Below the pieces are notes generated by a model. It worked only from the letters and a program-made list of their open reading frames with translations. It did not search any database and was not told the DNA's origin. The translations under genes and the position numbers were made by a program. Shown one piece after another: positions 16,274 to 24,100 of a DNA stretch of 30,817 bases. Numbering within the stretch: the stretch's first letter is position 1; the number at the start of each line of letters is the position of its first letter. This DNA comes from Treponema sp. UBA1233 (GTDB taxonomy: Bacteria; Spirochaetota; Spirochaetia; Treponematales; Treponemataceae). The stretch spans positions 79,360 to 110,176 of the forward strand of contig DBWR01000033.1 of NCBI GenBank assembly GCA_002309305.1. The letters are read 5' to 3'.

Positions 16274-16302
16274 AGAATAAAAGAGTTGCGAAATTAAATC
16301 AA
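16274..16302 (-). promoter_or_regulatory. Probable promoter of murJ
   Basis: On the minus strand, TTGATT (16302-16297), a 17-nt spacer and TATTCT (16279-16274). A TATACA at 16274-16269 overlaps as an alternative -10. Either choice puts the start of transcription within a few nt of the murJ ATG at 16264. It overlaps the divergent cyclase promoter, so the two polymerases may compete. Confidence 0.45.
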
Positions 16303-16314
16303 TCGGTATATAAT
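16286..16314 (+). promoter_or_regulatory. Promoter of the nucleotide cyclase operon
   Basis: TTGCGA (16286-16291), a 17-nt spacer and a perfect TATAAT (16309-16314). Transcription should start near 16321, giving a leader of about 29 nt before the GTG start at 16350. Confidence 0.7.
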
Positions 16315-16349
16315 AAAACAGTAATTTTTTTTTCTTTTGGGTAGAAATT

Positions 16350-18176
16350 GTGAGCGAAACGAATAGCAAGGCTTTTAGGATATTTGGATTTCAAAGAGTC
16401 GGTAAAACTCCGATAGTGCCTCTTTCTGTAAAAATTCTTACTGTCTTTGTCCTTTTGATATTGATTTCAACGCTTTTTACCAATTTCATCACCCTGATTT
16501 TTACGCAAAGGCAGACCATAGCCCTTACCGACGACATTTTGGTCTATCAGCTGTCCGACATGTACTCTACGGCAAGCAGCCAGTTCCAGATTAGCCTCTA
16601 TTCGCAGAAGCAGGAAGATTCCATTCAGGCGATAAAGGAAACTGCCGCCCGCGACTTTACAAAAAAGCATTCGGTTGCGATGGGTGTCTTCCCTGATGGA
16701 AGGTTCCTTTTCCTGACGCGTGCGGATACCTTGACAACCTGGGGGACTTTCAACGACAAGGCGGCCCTCGACTTCATGAACCAAAGCAAGGAGAAGGCAG
16801 ACCAATCCGGCAACAGCGACCGAGTGGAAGGCTCCGTCACCTTTTCGTCCCCATATGGCGCCGAATACCGTGGTGTTTACAAATACCATCCCGACTGGAA
16901 GTGCTACCTTATCCGTGCCGAAGATACATCCGACCGTAAATCGGAAATGTTCAGCATATACCTGAAAATCTCCATCATCATACTTATCCTGACTATCGGT
17001 TTTGTTTTTGTGGGAATTTCCGTATTGAACAGACTGCTCAGCAACATCGGAAAATTCACATCGGAAGTGTATGAACTGCAACAGAGCCAGGCAAACGAGA
17101 ATTCCGAGCCTTCTCAGGTAACAAGGGCTCCAATCGACTTGAGTTCGGCCCCCAACGACGACATAACCTACCTTGCCGCCAACTTCAACGACCTGTATGT
17201 CAACACGGCCAATCTGCGCAACATTTTCCAGAAATTCGTCTCCAAGAATGTTGTTGATACGGCCTACCATGACCACAAGGTTGAGCTAAAGGGTGAGCAG
17301 AGGCAGCTTACAATCCTCTTTACGGACATCAAGAGCTTTACATCAAGAACGGAAGTCCTGGGAAACGACATCATCCGACTTTTGAACATACACTACAATT
17401 CAATCATCGGAATCATCCAGCCGGGTGGGGCTTCGGACTTGAACCATTCAAAGGCATTCATCGGCTCTCTTATCGGTGATGCGGTTTTGGGTGTTTTTGG
17501 AATCAATGGTGAAAAATCAGCGGAAAACCCGGAAAAATCTGTTGATGCGGTAAACTGTGCCTGGGCAATGACAAAGCATACAAAGAAATTCCGCGAGAAA
17601 ATGGATGACAAGAAAAAGGAGCTTGAACGTCTGGGCCGCTTCACTGCTGAGGCAAAGAAAGTCTATGAGGCAGTACGTCTTGAAATCGGTGTAGGAATAG
17701 ATGGTGGAGAAGTCTTCTACGGAAACATCGGAAGCAACAGGTACATGGCAAACACGGTAATCGGAGACAATGTAAACTCAGCTTCCAGAATCGAAGGACT
17801 TACCCGCGTATACAAGCTGCCGGTTTTGGTCAGCGAATACGTCATGAACGAAATCAAGCTTGTGCCGGAAGCCGCCGAACGCTATGAATTCTTTGAGATT
17901 GACACGGTTCAGGTAAAAGGCAAGGTTGAAGGAAAGAAGATTTACTTCCCGCTGGACCGCCACATGGACGACGAAGACTACGCCGCAGAATATACGGAAG
18001 AAAAATTCAGGGACTTTGAGGAAGGCCTCAAGGCATATTATAAGGGTGACTGGAAAACGGCAAGAGCAGGCTTTAAGCGAAGCAATCTTGAAGTGGCTCA
18101 GGTTTTCCTTGAACGCATGGGATTAAAGAGCGCCCCGGCAGGATGGAAGGGAATATGGACAATGACTTCGAAATAA
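16350..18176 (+). CDS. Membrane-bound class III adenylate/guanylate cyclase
   Basis: A 608-residue sensor-type nucleotide cyclase starting with GTG. The preceding GGGTAG is a weak ribosome site. A first membrane helix (about 28-52) and a second (about 205-226) flank a periplasmic sensor region of some 150 residues. That region contains strands such as SVAMGVFPDGRFLFLTRADT and resembles a Cache-like fold. A linker follows, then the catalytic domain at about 316-510. Metal-binding Asp326 (LFTDIKSFTSR) and Asp377 (IGDAVLGVFG) are present, as are the transition-state residues Asn476 and Arg480 (GDNVNSASRIEG). Asp473 fits the adenine-selecting position. The lysine normally found three residues before the GD of the second metal motif is Ser373 here; Lys368 is nearby. 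A Lys/Glu-rich helical insertion lies at about 408-440. The product, cAMP or another nucleotide, is not certain. Its 3' end overlaps the coiled-coil gene by 22 nt. Confidence 0.88.
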   Translation: MSETNSKAFRIFGFQRVGKTPIVPLSVKILTVFVLLILISTLFTNFITLIFTQRQTIALTDDILVYQLSDMYSTASSQFQISLYSQKQEDSIQAIKETAARDFTKKHSVAMGVFPDGRFLFLTRADTLTTWGTFNDKAALDFMNQSKEKADQSGNSDRVEGSVTFSSPYGAEYRGVYKYHPDWKCYLIRAEDTSDRKSEMFSIYLKISIIILILTIGFVFVGISVLNRLLSNIGKFTSEVYELQQSQANENSEPSQVTRAPIDLSSAPNDDITYLAANFNDLYVNTANLRNIFQKFVSKNVVDTAYHDHKVELKGEQRQLTILFTDIKSFTSRTEVLGNDIIRLLNIHYNSIIGIIQPGGASDLNHSKAFIGSLIGDAVLGVFGINGEKSAENPEKSVDAVNCAWAMTKHTKKFREKMDDKKKELERLGRFTAEAKKVYEAVRLEIGVGIDGGEVFYGNIGSNRYMANTVIGDNVNSASRIEGLTRVYKLPVLVSEYVMNEIKLVPEAAERYEFFEIDTVQVKGKVEGKKIYFPLDRHMDDEDYAAEYTEEKFRDFEEGLKAYYKGDWKTARAGFKRSNLEVAQVFLERMGLKSAPAGWKGIWTMTSK

Positions 18177-20044
18177 AATCTCGCATACACTCAGGCATTC
18201 AGGATTTTTTGGAGCAGGAGTCCAGAAGCCTTCCCACGGAAAATGCCGGTACCAGATACGACCTTGAACGCGCTTATGAGGCTACACGCAAAAACAGCTG
18301 GAAGAGCAACAAGCCGATAGTCCTCCTCATGCTGCTTTCGATTCTGTTTGTGGCAGTACTTTCCAGCGTAATCATTTTAATCGTAAACAAAAAGAACAGC
18401 CAGATTGCGGTTAAGGTAGAAAACTTTGACGACTTGAACTTGAGGAACCTTTTGGACCTTGTTGGAAGCACGCAGACCAAACTTGATGAGGAAACGAATG
18501 CGAAACTGGAGCTGGAAGCTGAAAGGGAAAGGATTTTGAGCCAGGCTCAGGCGGCAAGAGATTCATCCCTTGCAACAGTGCAGTCCCTAAACATAAAGGA
18601 TGCCTCCGAAAGAAACCAGCGCATCAAGGAAATCGAAGATAAGTACCAGAGCGACATTCAGGGTATTCCGGAAATAGAGGCAAAAATCCAGCAGGCGCAA
18701 AAGAACATTGACGAATACCAGAAGCAGCTGATGGAATTTGATTCCAATGCAGTTGAACAGGCACGCGAACAGCAGGCTCTTTTGGACAGCGAAAAGCAGC
18801 TCCACGAAATCGAAAAGAACAAGATAGCCAGTGAGTACGAAAACAAATTGAATGAGTTGCGGTCTTCCCTGTCTGAAGTCCAGCAGTCGGATCTGGCACG
18901 TCAGGAAGAAATGGTAAACTTTGTCGTTGCGCAGTATGACCCGACTTTTGACGATGACCAGACGGCTCTTTCCATATCAAGAAAGGCAAGGTCACAGTAT
19001 GATGCAAACTACAGCGGTTCTGGTGCAGAAGTGGCCGAAGGTGCTTCTCAGGAATTCATCGACGCACTCATCGCACAAAACGACTATTACAGCGATCTTG
19101 CAAAGTTAAGGTCAAGGTTCAACCGCCTGCCTCAGAAAAACGCCATACCGTCTTTTGCCACAGCCCTGGAACGCATAGCGAATTCTGCCGGTAATGACAT
19201 GGCAAAGGCCGCCGTAAACGAAGTCAATTCACTTTTGGAAAAGAATTCATACCTTGCAGAAAGAAATGAAACGCTTGAGGGAGAAAACCAGGAACTGACC
19301 GGAAAAAATGATGAGCTAACGCAAAGCGTAAGCAACCTGACCGGAGAAAAGGACACTCTGATTCAGGAAAAGGAAAAGCTCACTGCAGAAAATGAACAGC
19401 TTGTCACCAGCTCAGAAAGCCTGAAAACCCAGAACAGCGAGCTTACACAGGCAAACAGGACCCTTTCTACGGAACGTGATAAGCTCAGTGCCGAACGTGA
19501 TGCCCTTGCAAACGAAAAGAACACTTGGACAAGCGAACGGGACAGTCTTTCAAGCCAGGTATCCAGCCTTACGGGGCAGCTTAAAAATGCCACAGCTGAA
19601 CAGGAGATTCTTTCCACCAGGGTAAAAACCCTTGACTCTAAGACAAAGGATTTGACTTCCCAAAACGATGCCTACGCCCAGCTTCTTGAAACCCTTGTGT
19701 CTCAGGATTCATCAACCCACGGATTCGTAGCAAAGGTGGCAAGTTCCAGTAAAGTACAGCTTTTTGTCGGTAAGGCAAAGAGTTCAACTTTATCCAGCCA
19801 ATACGGTGGAAGCAACGATATTCCAGTCGGGGTCGTAAGCGGCGGAAAAATCATAGCATGCGGAAAAATCAAAAAGGAAAGCGGCTCATGGTACATGGTT
19901 CCGGTCAAGTCAGAAAACCAGGCGGCAGTAGCAGAATGGCTCACGGCCACCGTTGACATGTCCGTTTCCTCAGACGCCTCCTTCTCCAGAATCAAGGCCG
20001 GCCAGGGCATAGTGATAGGCAGTCCCTTATTCCTGGGAGAATGA
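18155..20044 (+). CDS. Single-span membrane coiled-coil protein, unknown function
   Basis: A 629-residue protein starting at the ATG at 18155, with GGAAGGG just upstream; the in-frame ATG at 18143 has no ribosome site. A cytoplasmic N-terminus of about 50 residues is followed by one membrane helix (about 54-78, PIVLLMLLSILFVAVLSSVI). Most of the rest is coiled coil, at about 100-255 and 350-520, with runs such as LTGEKDTLIQEKEKLTAENE. A Ser/Gly-containing break lies between them. The last 110 residues look beta-rich (VQLFVGKAKSSTLSSQYGGS, IPVGVVSGGKIIACGKI). By the positive-inside rule the bulk should face the periplasm. The 22-nt overlap with the cyclase gene implies translational coupling and a shared role. 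No family is recognised. Confidence 0.8.
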   Translation: MDNDFEIKSRIHSGIQDFLEQESRSLPTENAGTRYDLERAYEATRKNSWKSNKPIVLLMLLSILFVAVLSSVIILIVNKKNSQIAVKVENFDDLNLRNLLDLVGSTQTKLDEETNAKLELEAERERILSQAQAARDSSLATVQSLNIKDASERNQRIKEIEDKYQSDIQGIPEIEAKIQQAQKNIDEYQKQLMEFDSNAVEQAREQQALLDSEKQLHEIEKNKIASEYENKLNELRSSLSEVQQSDLARQEEMVNFVVAQYDPTFDDDQTALSISRKARSQYDANYSGSGAEVAEGASQEFIDALIAQNDYYSDLAKLRSRFNRLPQKNAIPSFATALERIANSAGNDMAKAAVNEVNSLLEKNSYLAERNETLEGENQELTGKNDELTQSVSNLTGEKDTLIQEKEKLTAENEQLVTSSESLKTQNSELTQANRTLSTERDKLSAERDALANEKNTWTSERDSLSSQVSSLTGQLKNATAEQEILSTRVKTLDSKTKDLTSQNDAYAQLLETLVSQDSSTHGFVAKVASSSKVQLFVGKAKSSTLSSQYGGSNDIPVGVVSGGKIIACGKIKKESGSWYMVPVKSENQAAVAEWLTATVDMSVSSDASFSRIKAGQGIVIGSPLFLGE

Positions 20045-20049
20045 TTTAC

Positions 20050-20098
20050 TAATGCGTAATGCGTAATTCATAATGCGTAATTCATAATTCATAATTAA
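20050..20098 (+). repeat. Heptamer tandem repeat array, 7 units
   Basis: Seven 7-bp units: TAATGCG, TAATGCG, TAATTCA, TAATGCG, TAATTCA, TAATTCA and TAATTAA. They belong to the same family as 1356-1418 and 21034-21089. The array starts 6 nt after the coiled-coil gene and its last unit runs into the 3' end of the Rpn gene. An inverted unit-like stretch, GCATTATGCATT (20099-20110), follows. AATTAAG (20093-20099) and CTTAATT (20111-20117) form a 7-bp AT-rich hairpin there. Confidence 0.85.
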
Positions 20099-20922
20099 GC
20101 ATTATGCATTCTTAATTGATCAGAGATTTCCAATACTTTTTCAAGGGGGAGTCCAATACATTTGGAAATAATTTCTGGAGCAATGTTTTCTTTAAGAAGG
20201 TTTTCAGTGGCTTCAATTGATTTCTGGAAAGCACCTTCCTCAAGTCCTTCCTGCTTACCCCAGTACAAAAGGTCGTGTTCCCGTAACGTCATCTCCATGT
20301 ACTCCCTGCGAAATGTATCGCTCCTTATGGTTTCAAGAACATGATTTTCCAGCCTTCTGGTAAAGTCATCTTCCGCCTGATTCTCCGCCACAAACTTAAG
20401 GAATGCCCTAAGCTCCCTGTTGTCCGTATCATTGTATCTTTCTGCATTATAAAACACTTTGGTCGTTTTGTCATCAAGGAAAAGGGAGTTGTCTTCGATG
20501 CACAGATTCTTGAACGTGTATTGAGGCCGGTTAAGCGTGAAGGGATCTTTCTTGCAGATGAAGATGATGAAGCTTTCCGGGAGAGAATCGTATGCCTCAC
20601 CCTTAAGCAGGTTATCCATGTCAATCATGGACTGATAATACCTCGTTCGCTTGGAAAGTCCGCTGACGGTCTTGCACTGGATTTCTATGTCAAACACCCT
20701 GTCGGAATCCATTACATAGACGTCGAATCGGACACCCTTTGAATCATAAAATTCCTTGAAGACCTTTTGTCTTTCTGAATACTCGATTTTTCTGACCTTG
20801 ATTTTAAGCAGAAGTTCAATGACATGTGCGCAGATATCAGGATCTTTCATGATTTCTCCAAACATATAGTCATCGGAGAATGTGAGCTCGTCCACTTTCT
20901 TAAAAAACTTTTGTTTCTTCAT
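20095..20922 (-). CDS. PD-(D/E)XK nuclease of the Rpn/transposase-like family
   Basis: A 275-residue protein of the family often annotated as Rpn recombination-promoting nuclease or PDDEXK_2 putative transposase. Family features are the N-terminal LTFSDDYMFGEIMKDPDICA and the nuclease core VRFDVYVMDSDRVFDIEIQC, with Asp67 and the E-x-Q pair Glu80/Gln82. A helix with KRTRYYQSMIDMDNLLKGEA and the strand ESFIIFICKKDPF follow. The C-terminal part is helical, ending EKVLEISDQLRMHNA. Relatives cut DNA and stimulate RecA-independent recombination in E. coli, but many copies are of unknown role. A good ribosome site (GAGGT, 6-7 nt spacing) precedes the ATG at 20922. The last residues (MHNA and stop) are encoded by heptamer-like DNA. 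All core catalytic residues appear intact, so it is not obviously a pseudogene. Confidence 0.9.
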   Translation of the reverse strand: MKKQKFFKKVDELTFSDDYMFGEIMKDPDICAHVIELLLKIKVRKIEYSERQKVFKEFYDSKGVRFDVYVMDSDRVFDIEIQCKTVSGLSKRTRYYQSMIDMDNLLKGEAYDSLPESFIIFICKKDPFTLNRPQYTFKNLCIEDNSLFLDDKTTKVFYNAERYNDTDNRELRAFLKFVAENQAEDDFTRRLENHVLETIRSDTFRREYMEMTLREHDLLYWGKQEGLEEGAFQKSIEATENLLKENIAPEIISKCIGLPLEKVLEISDQLRMHNA

Positions 20923-21033
20923 TTTAACCTCGAATTTTTGTTTCCTCCCAATATATAATTAGTATCAGCCCCCATGTTTTTATACAAAAATTTGAGAAGG
21001 TTTTTGAAAATTTTTATGCTTTCAGGGGGAATT

Positions 21034-21089
21034 TAATTCATAATTCATAATGCATAATGCATAATTCATAATTCATAATTCATAATTCT
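21034..21089 (+). repeat. Heptamer tandem repeat array, 8 units
   Basis: Eight 7-bp units: TAATTCA twice, TAATGCA twice, TAATTCA three times and a final TAATTCT. It lies 112 nt upstream of the Rpn gene start and ends 1 nt before the -35 box of the activase gene promoter. The rest of the 20923-21189 gap holds the Rpn leader, this promoter, and a possible 7-bp hairpin in the activase leader (GGGCAGA 21131-21137 with TTTGCCC 21157-21163, one G-U pair). Confidence 0.88.
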
Positions 21090-21090
21090 G

Positions 21091-21119
21091 TTGAAATAAA
21101 ATTAAAAAACGTATATCAT
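21091..21119 (+). promoter_or_regulatory. Promoter of the CoA-dehydratase-activase-type gene
   Basis: TTGAAA (21091-21096), a 17-nt spacer and TATCAT (21114-21119), each five of six consensus bases. It would give a leader of about 64 nt. A perfect TTGACA at 21121-21126 also exists, but no good -10 lies at the right distance from it. Confidence 0.55.
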
Positions 21120-21189
21120 ATTGACATAATGGGCAGATTTTATTCTTTAACTTGATTTTGCCCGCATCATTCCTTTAGGAAGGTTTTTT

Positions 21190-24100
21190 ATGGCTGATAA
21201 TTCAAATGAAAATACATTCTCTTCAATGAAGCTTACAAAGGCTTCCGATCCTTCTGTCAGACCAATCCGCATCGGTATTGATGTGGGTTCAACAACTGTA
21301 AAGGTTGTGGCATTGGGCGACAATAATGAGCTTTTGTATGGGGCTTATGAGCGTCACCGTGCCGACATCCGAAACACTATCATCACTGTCGTAACAAAGT
21401 GTTTTGACGTGCTGGAAAAGACTCTTCCGGCGGGCGAAAACCAGACTGTGAGCGTAAAGGTCACTGGTTCGGGTGGATTTTCAGTTTCCCAGTGGCTCAA
21501 CATTCCGTTCATTCAGGAAGTTGTGGCGGCTACCACTTCAGTCCGCAAGATCATTCCTCAAACCGATGTTGTAATCGAACTTGGCGGTGAGGATGCAAAG
21601 ATCACCTATTTCAAGGGTGGTGTGGAGCAGAGGATGAACGGTACCTGTGCAGGCGGTACTGGTGCATTCATAGACCAGATGGCGGCCCTTTTGGAAACCG
21701 ATGCGGCAGGATTGAATGAGCTTGCCAAGGGTGCCTCTACGATTTATCCGATTGCGGCGCGCTGTGGTGTTTTTGCCAAAACCGACGTCCAGCCGCTGAT
21801 TAACGAGGGTGCAAGGCGTGAGGATATTGCCGCTTCAATTTTCCAGGCGGTCGTTTCCCAGACTATTTCCGGTCTTGCATGTGGAAAGCCCATCCGCGGT
21901 CATGTTGCCTTTTTGGGAGGTCCTCTTCACTTTTTGGATCAATTGCGCCACCGCTTTGTCGTTACGCTCAAACTTACGGAAGAAGAAACCCTTATTCCTG
22001 AAAACAGCCAGCTTTTTGTTGCCACTGGAGCCGCATATTCTGCTGAAAGGGAAGTACGATGCATTACTCAGGGGGAGTCCGAGATAAAATTCCCCACGAT
22101 AAAGGAATTCCGCGAAAACCTTAAGAATCTTGTGGGTGCGGAAATGCAGGAAGTCCAGCGTCTTGAGCCTCTGTTCAAGAATCAGGAGGAACTGGATGAA
22201 TTCAATGCACGCCATTCAAGTGAAAAGGCCCTTTCCGCCGACTTGAAATCTGCAAGCGGACCTGTCTTCCTTGGTATGGATGCAGGTTCAACTACGACAA
22301 AGGCCGTTCTTACCGACGTAAACGGTGCCATCCTGTGGAGCTTCTATGACGTAAATGCAGGAAACCCGGTGGATCTTGCGGTTCGTGTCCTAAAGCAGCT
22401 CTATTCGATTTTGCCAAAGGACTGCTATATTGCGCGTGCCGTTTCAACAGGATATGGAGAAGCGCTTTTCCAGGCTGCCCTTGGTGTTGATGCTGGAGAA
22501 GTTGAGACCATAACCCATTACCGTGCTGCCGACTTCTTTGTTCCCGGAGTTGAATTCCTTCTGGATATCGGCGGTCAGGACATGAAGTGCCTTAGGATGA
22601 AGGACGGTGCCATCACTTCAATTCAGCTGAACGAGGCATGTTCATCCGGATGTGGAAGCTTCCTTGACAATTTTGCCCGAACCATGGGAATGAGCGTTCA
22701 GGAGTTCTCCAAAATCGCCCTTATGGCTCCGAAACCTGTTGACCTTGGAACCCGCTGTACCGTATTCATGAACAGCCGTGTAAAGCAGGCCCAAAAAGAG
22801 GGTGCCACGGTTGCCGACATTTCTGCCGGTCTTTCATATTCTGTAATCAAAAACGCCCTGTTCAAGGTAATAAAACTCCGCAAGGCATCCGAAATCGGAA
22901 GCAAGGTTGTGGTTCAGGGTGGAACTTTCTTTAACGATGCGGTTCTTCGTGCATTTGAAAAAATTGCCGGGGTAAACGTATTCCGTCCCGATGTAGCAGG
23001 CCTCATGGGTGCATACGGTTCTGCCCTGATTGCTAAGGACCAGTGGGAGGACTTGAGGCGCCCCAAACCAGATGATCCAGACCAGACTCCAAAATTCGTA
23101 AAGTCAAAGATTGCAACCCTTGATCAGCTTGAATCATTCAATGTGGATCTTGAATTAAGGAGATGCGGAAAGTGTTCCAACAACTGCCTCCTTACGATAA
23201 ACACCTTTACCACAGGCGGCATTTCACGCAAATTCGTTACGGGCAACCGCTGTGAACGTGGTGCAGAGCTTGGAAAAGAAGACCTTGTGGTTGACGCAAG
23301 CAATAAGGAAGCAAGCCAGCTGGATGACAGTGAGGATCCCAAGAACCTTCCCAACCTGTTTGAATGGAAATACAAGAGGCTGTTCAACTATTACGTTCCG
23401 CTAAAGGCCGAAGAAGCCACCATGGGGGATGTGGCTCTTCCTCGTGTTTTGAACATGTACGAAAACTATCCGCTCTGGTTCACTTTCTTTACCCAACTTG
23501 GTTTCCGTGTGCGTCTTTCTCCAAGATCAAGCAGGGGCATCTACGAAAAGGGACTTGAAACAATACCGTCAGAATCCGTCTGTTATCCTGGAAAAATCAG
23601 TCATGGCCATTTGGAAAGCCTGTTGAATTCCGGCTGCAGGTTCATATTCTATCCGTGCGCTCCGTATGAAAGGCAGGAAGATCCGGGTGCCGGGAACCAT
23701 TACAACTGCCCGATTGTCACCAGCTATCCTGAGGTTTTGAGGAATAATGTTGACCGCGTGCGTCAGGATTCAAACCTCCTTTTCATGAATCCATTCCTCC
23801 CGATTTACGACAGGAAACGTCTGGCAGAACGTCTTTCAGAGGAGCTTTTGCCCCATTTCAAGAAGCTGACTGCCGAAAAAATCAAGAACGCGGTTGATGC
23901 CGCCTGGGCTGAGCAGGAAAAATTCAAGAAGGATGTTCAGCAGGCTGGAGAAGAAGCCCTTGAGCAGATAATTACCAGGGGTGCAAACGGTATTGTTCTT
24001 GCAGGCCGTCCGTATCACCTTGATCCTGAGATCAACCACGGCATACCAGAAATGATTCATGGTCTGGGGCTTGCAGTCTTTACCGAGGATTCAGTTGCCC

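Noticed and set aside
16265..16369. 35-codon N-terminal extension of MurJ
   Set aside because: It crosses the promoters and the start of the cyclase gene, is AT-rich and low in complexity, and family members start close to the SGVSLSILTLCSRIMG region.
16467..17276. 269-codon open frame on the minus strand inside the cyclase gene
   Set aside because: It is a shadow of a well-supported coding frame, with no ribosome site and no recognisable protein features.
20095..20922. Rpn-family gene considered as a complete insertion sequence
   Set aside because: No terminal inverted repeats or target-site duplication could be found; the flanking arrays are direct heptamer repeats, and one of them has the same family at a distant locus without a nuclease gene.
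21034..21089. Heptamer array considered as a CRISPR array
   Set aside because: The units are 7 bp and contiguous, with no spacers and no cas genes.
21131..21163. Hairpin in the activase leader considered as a riboswitch
   Set aside because: It is a single 7-bp stem with a G-U pair, no conserved riboswitch motif and no sequestering of the ribosome site.
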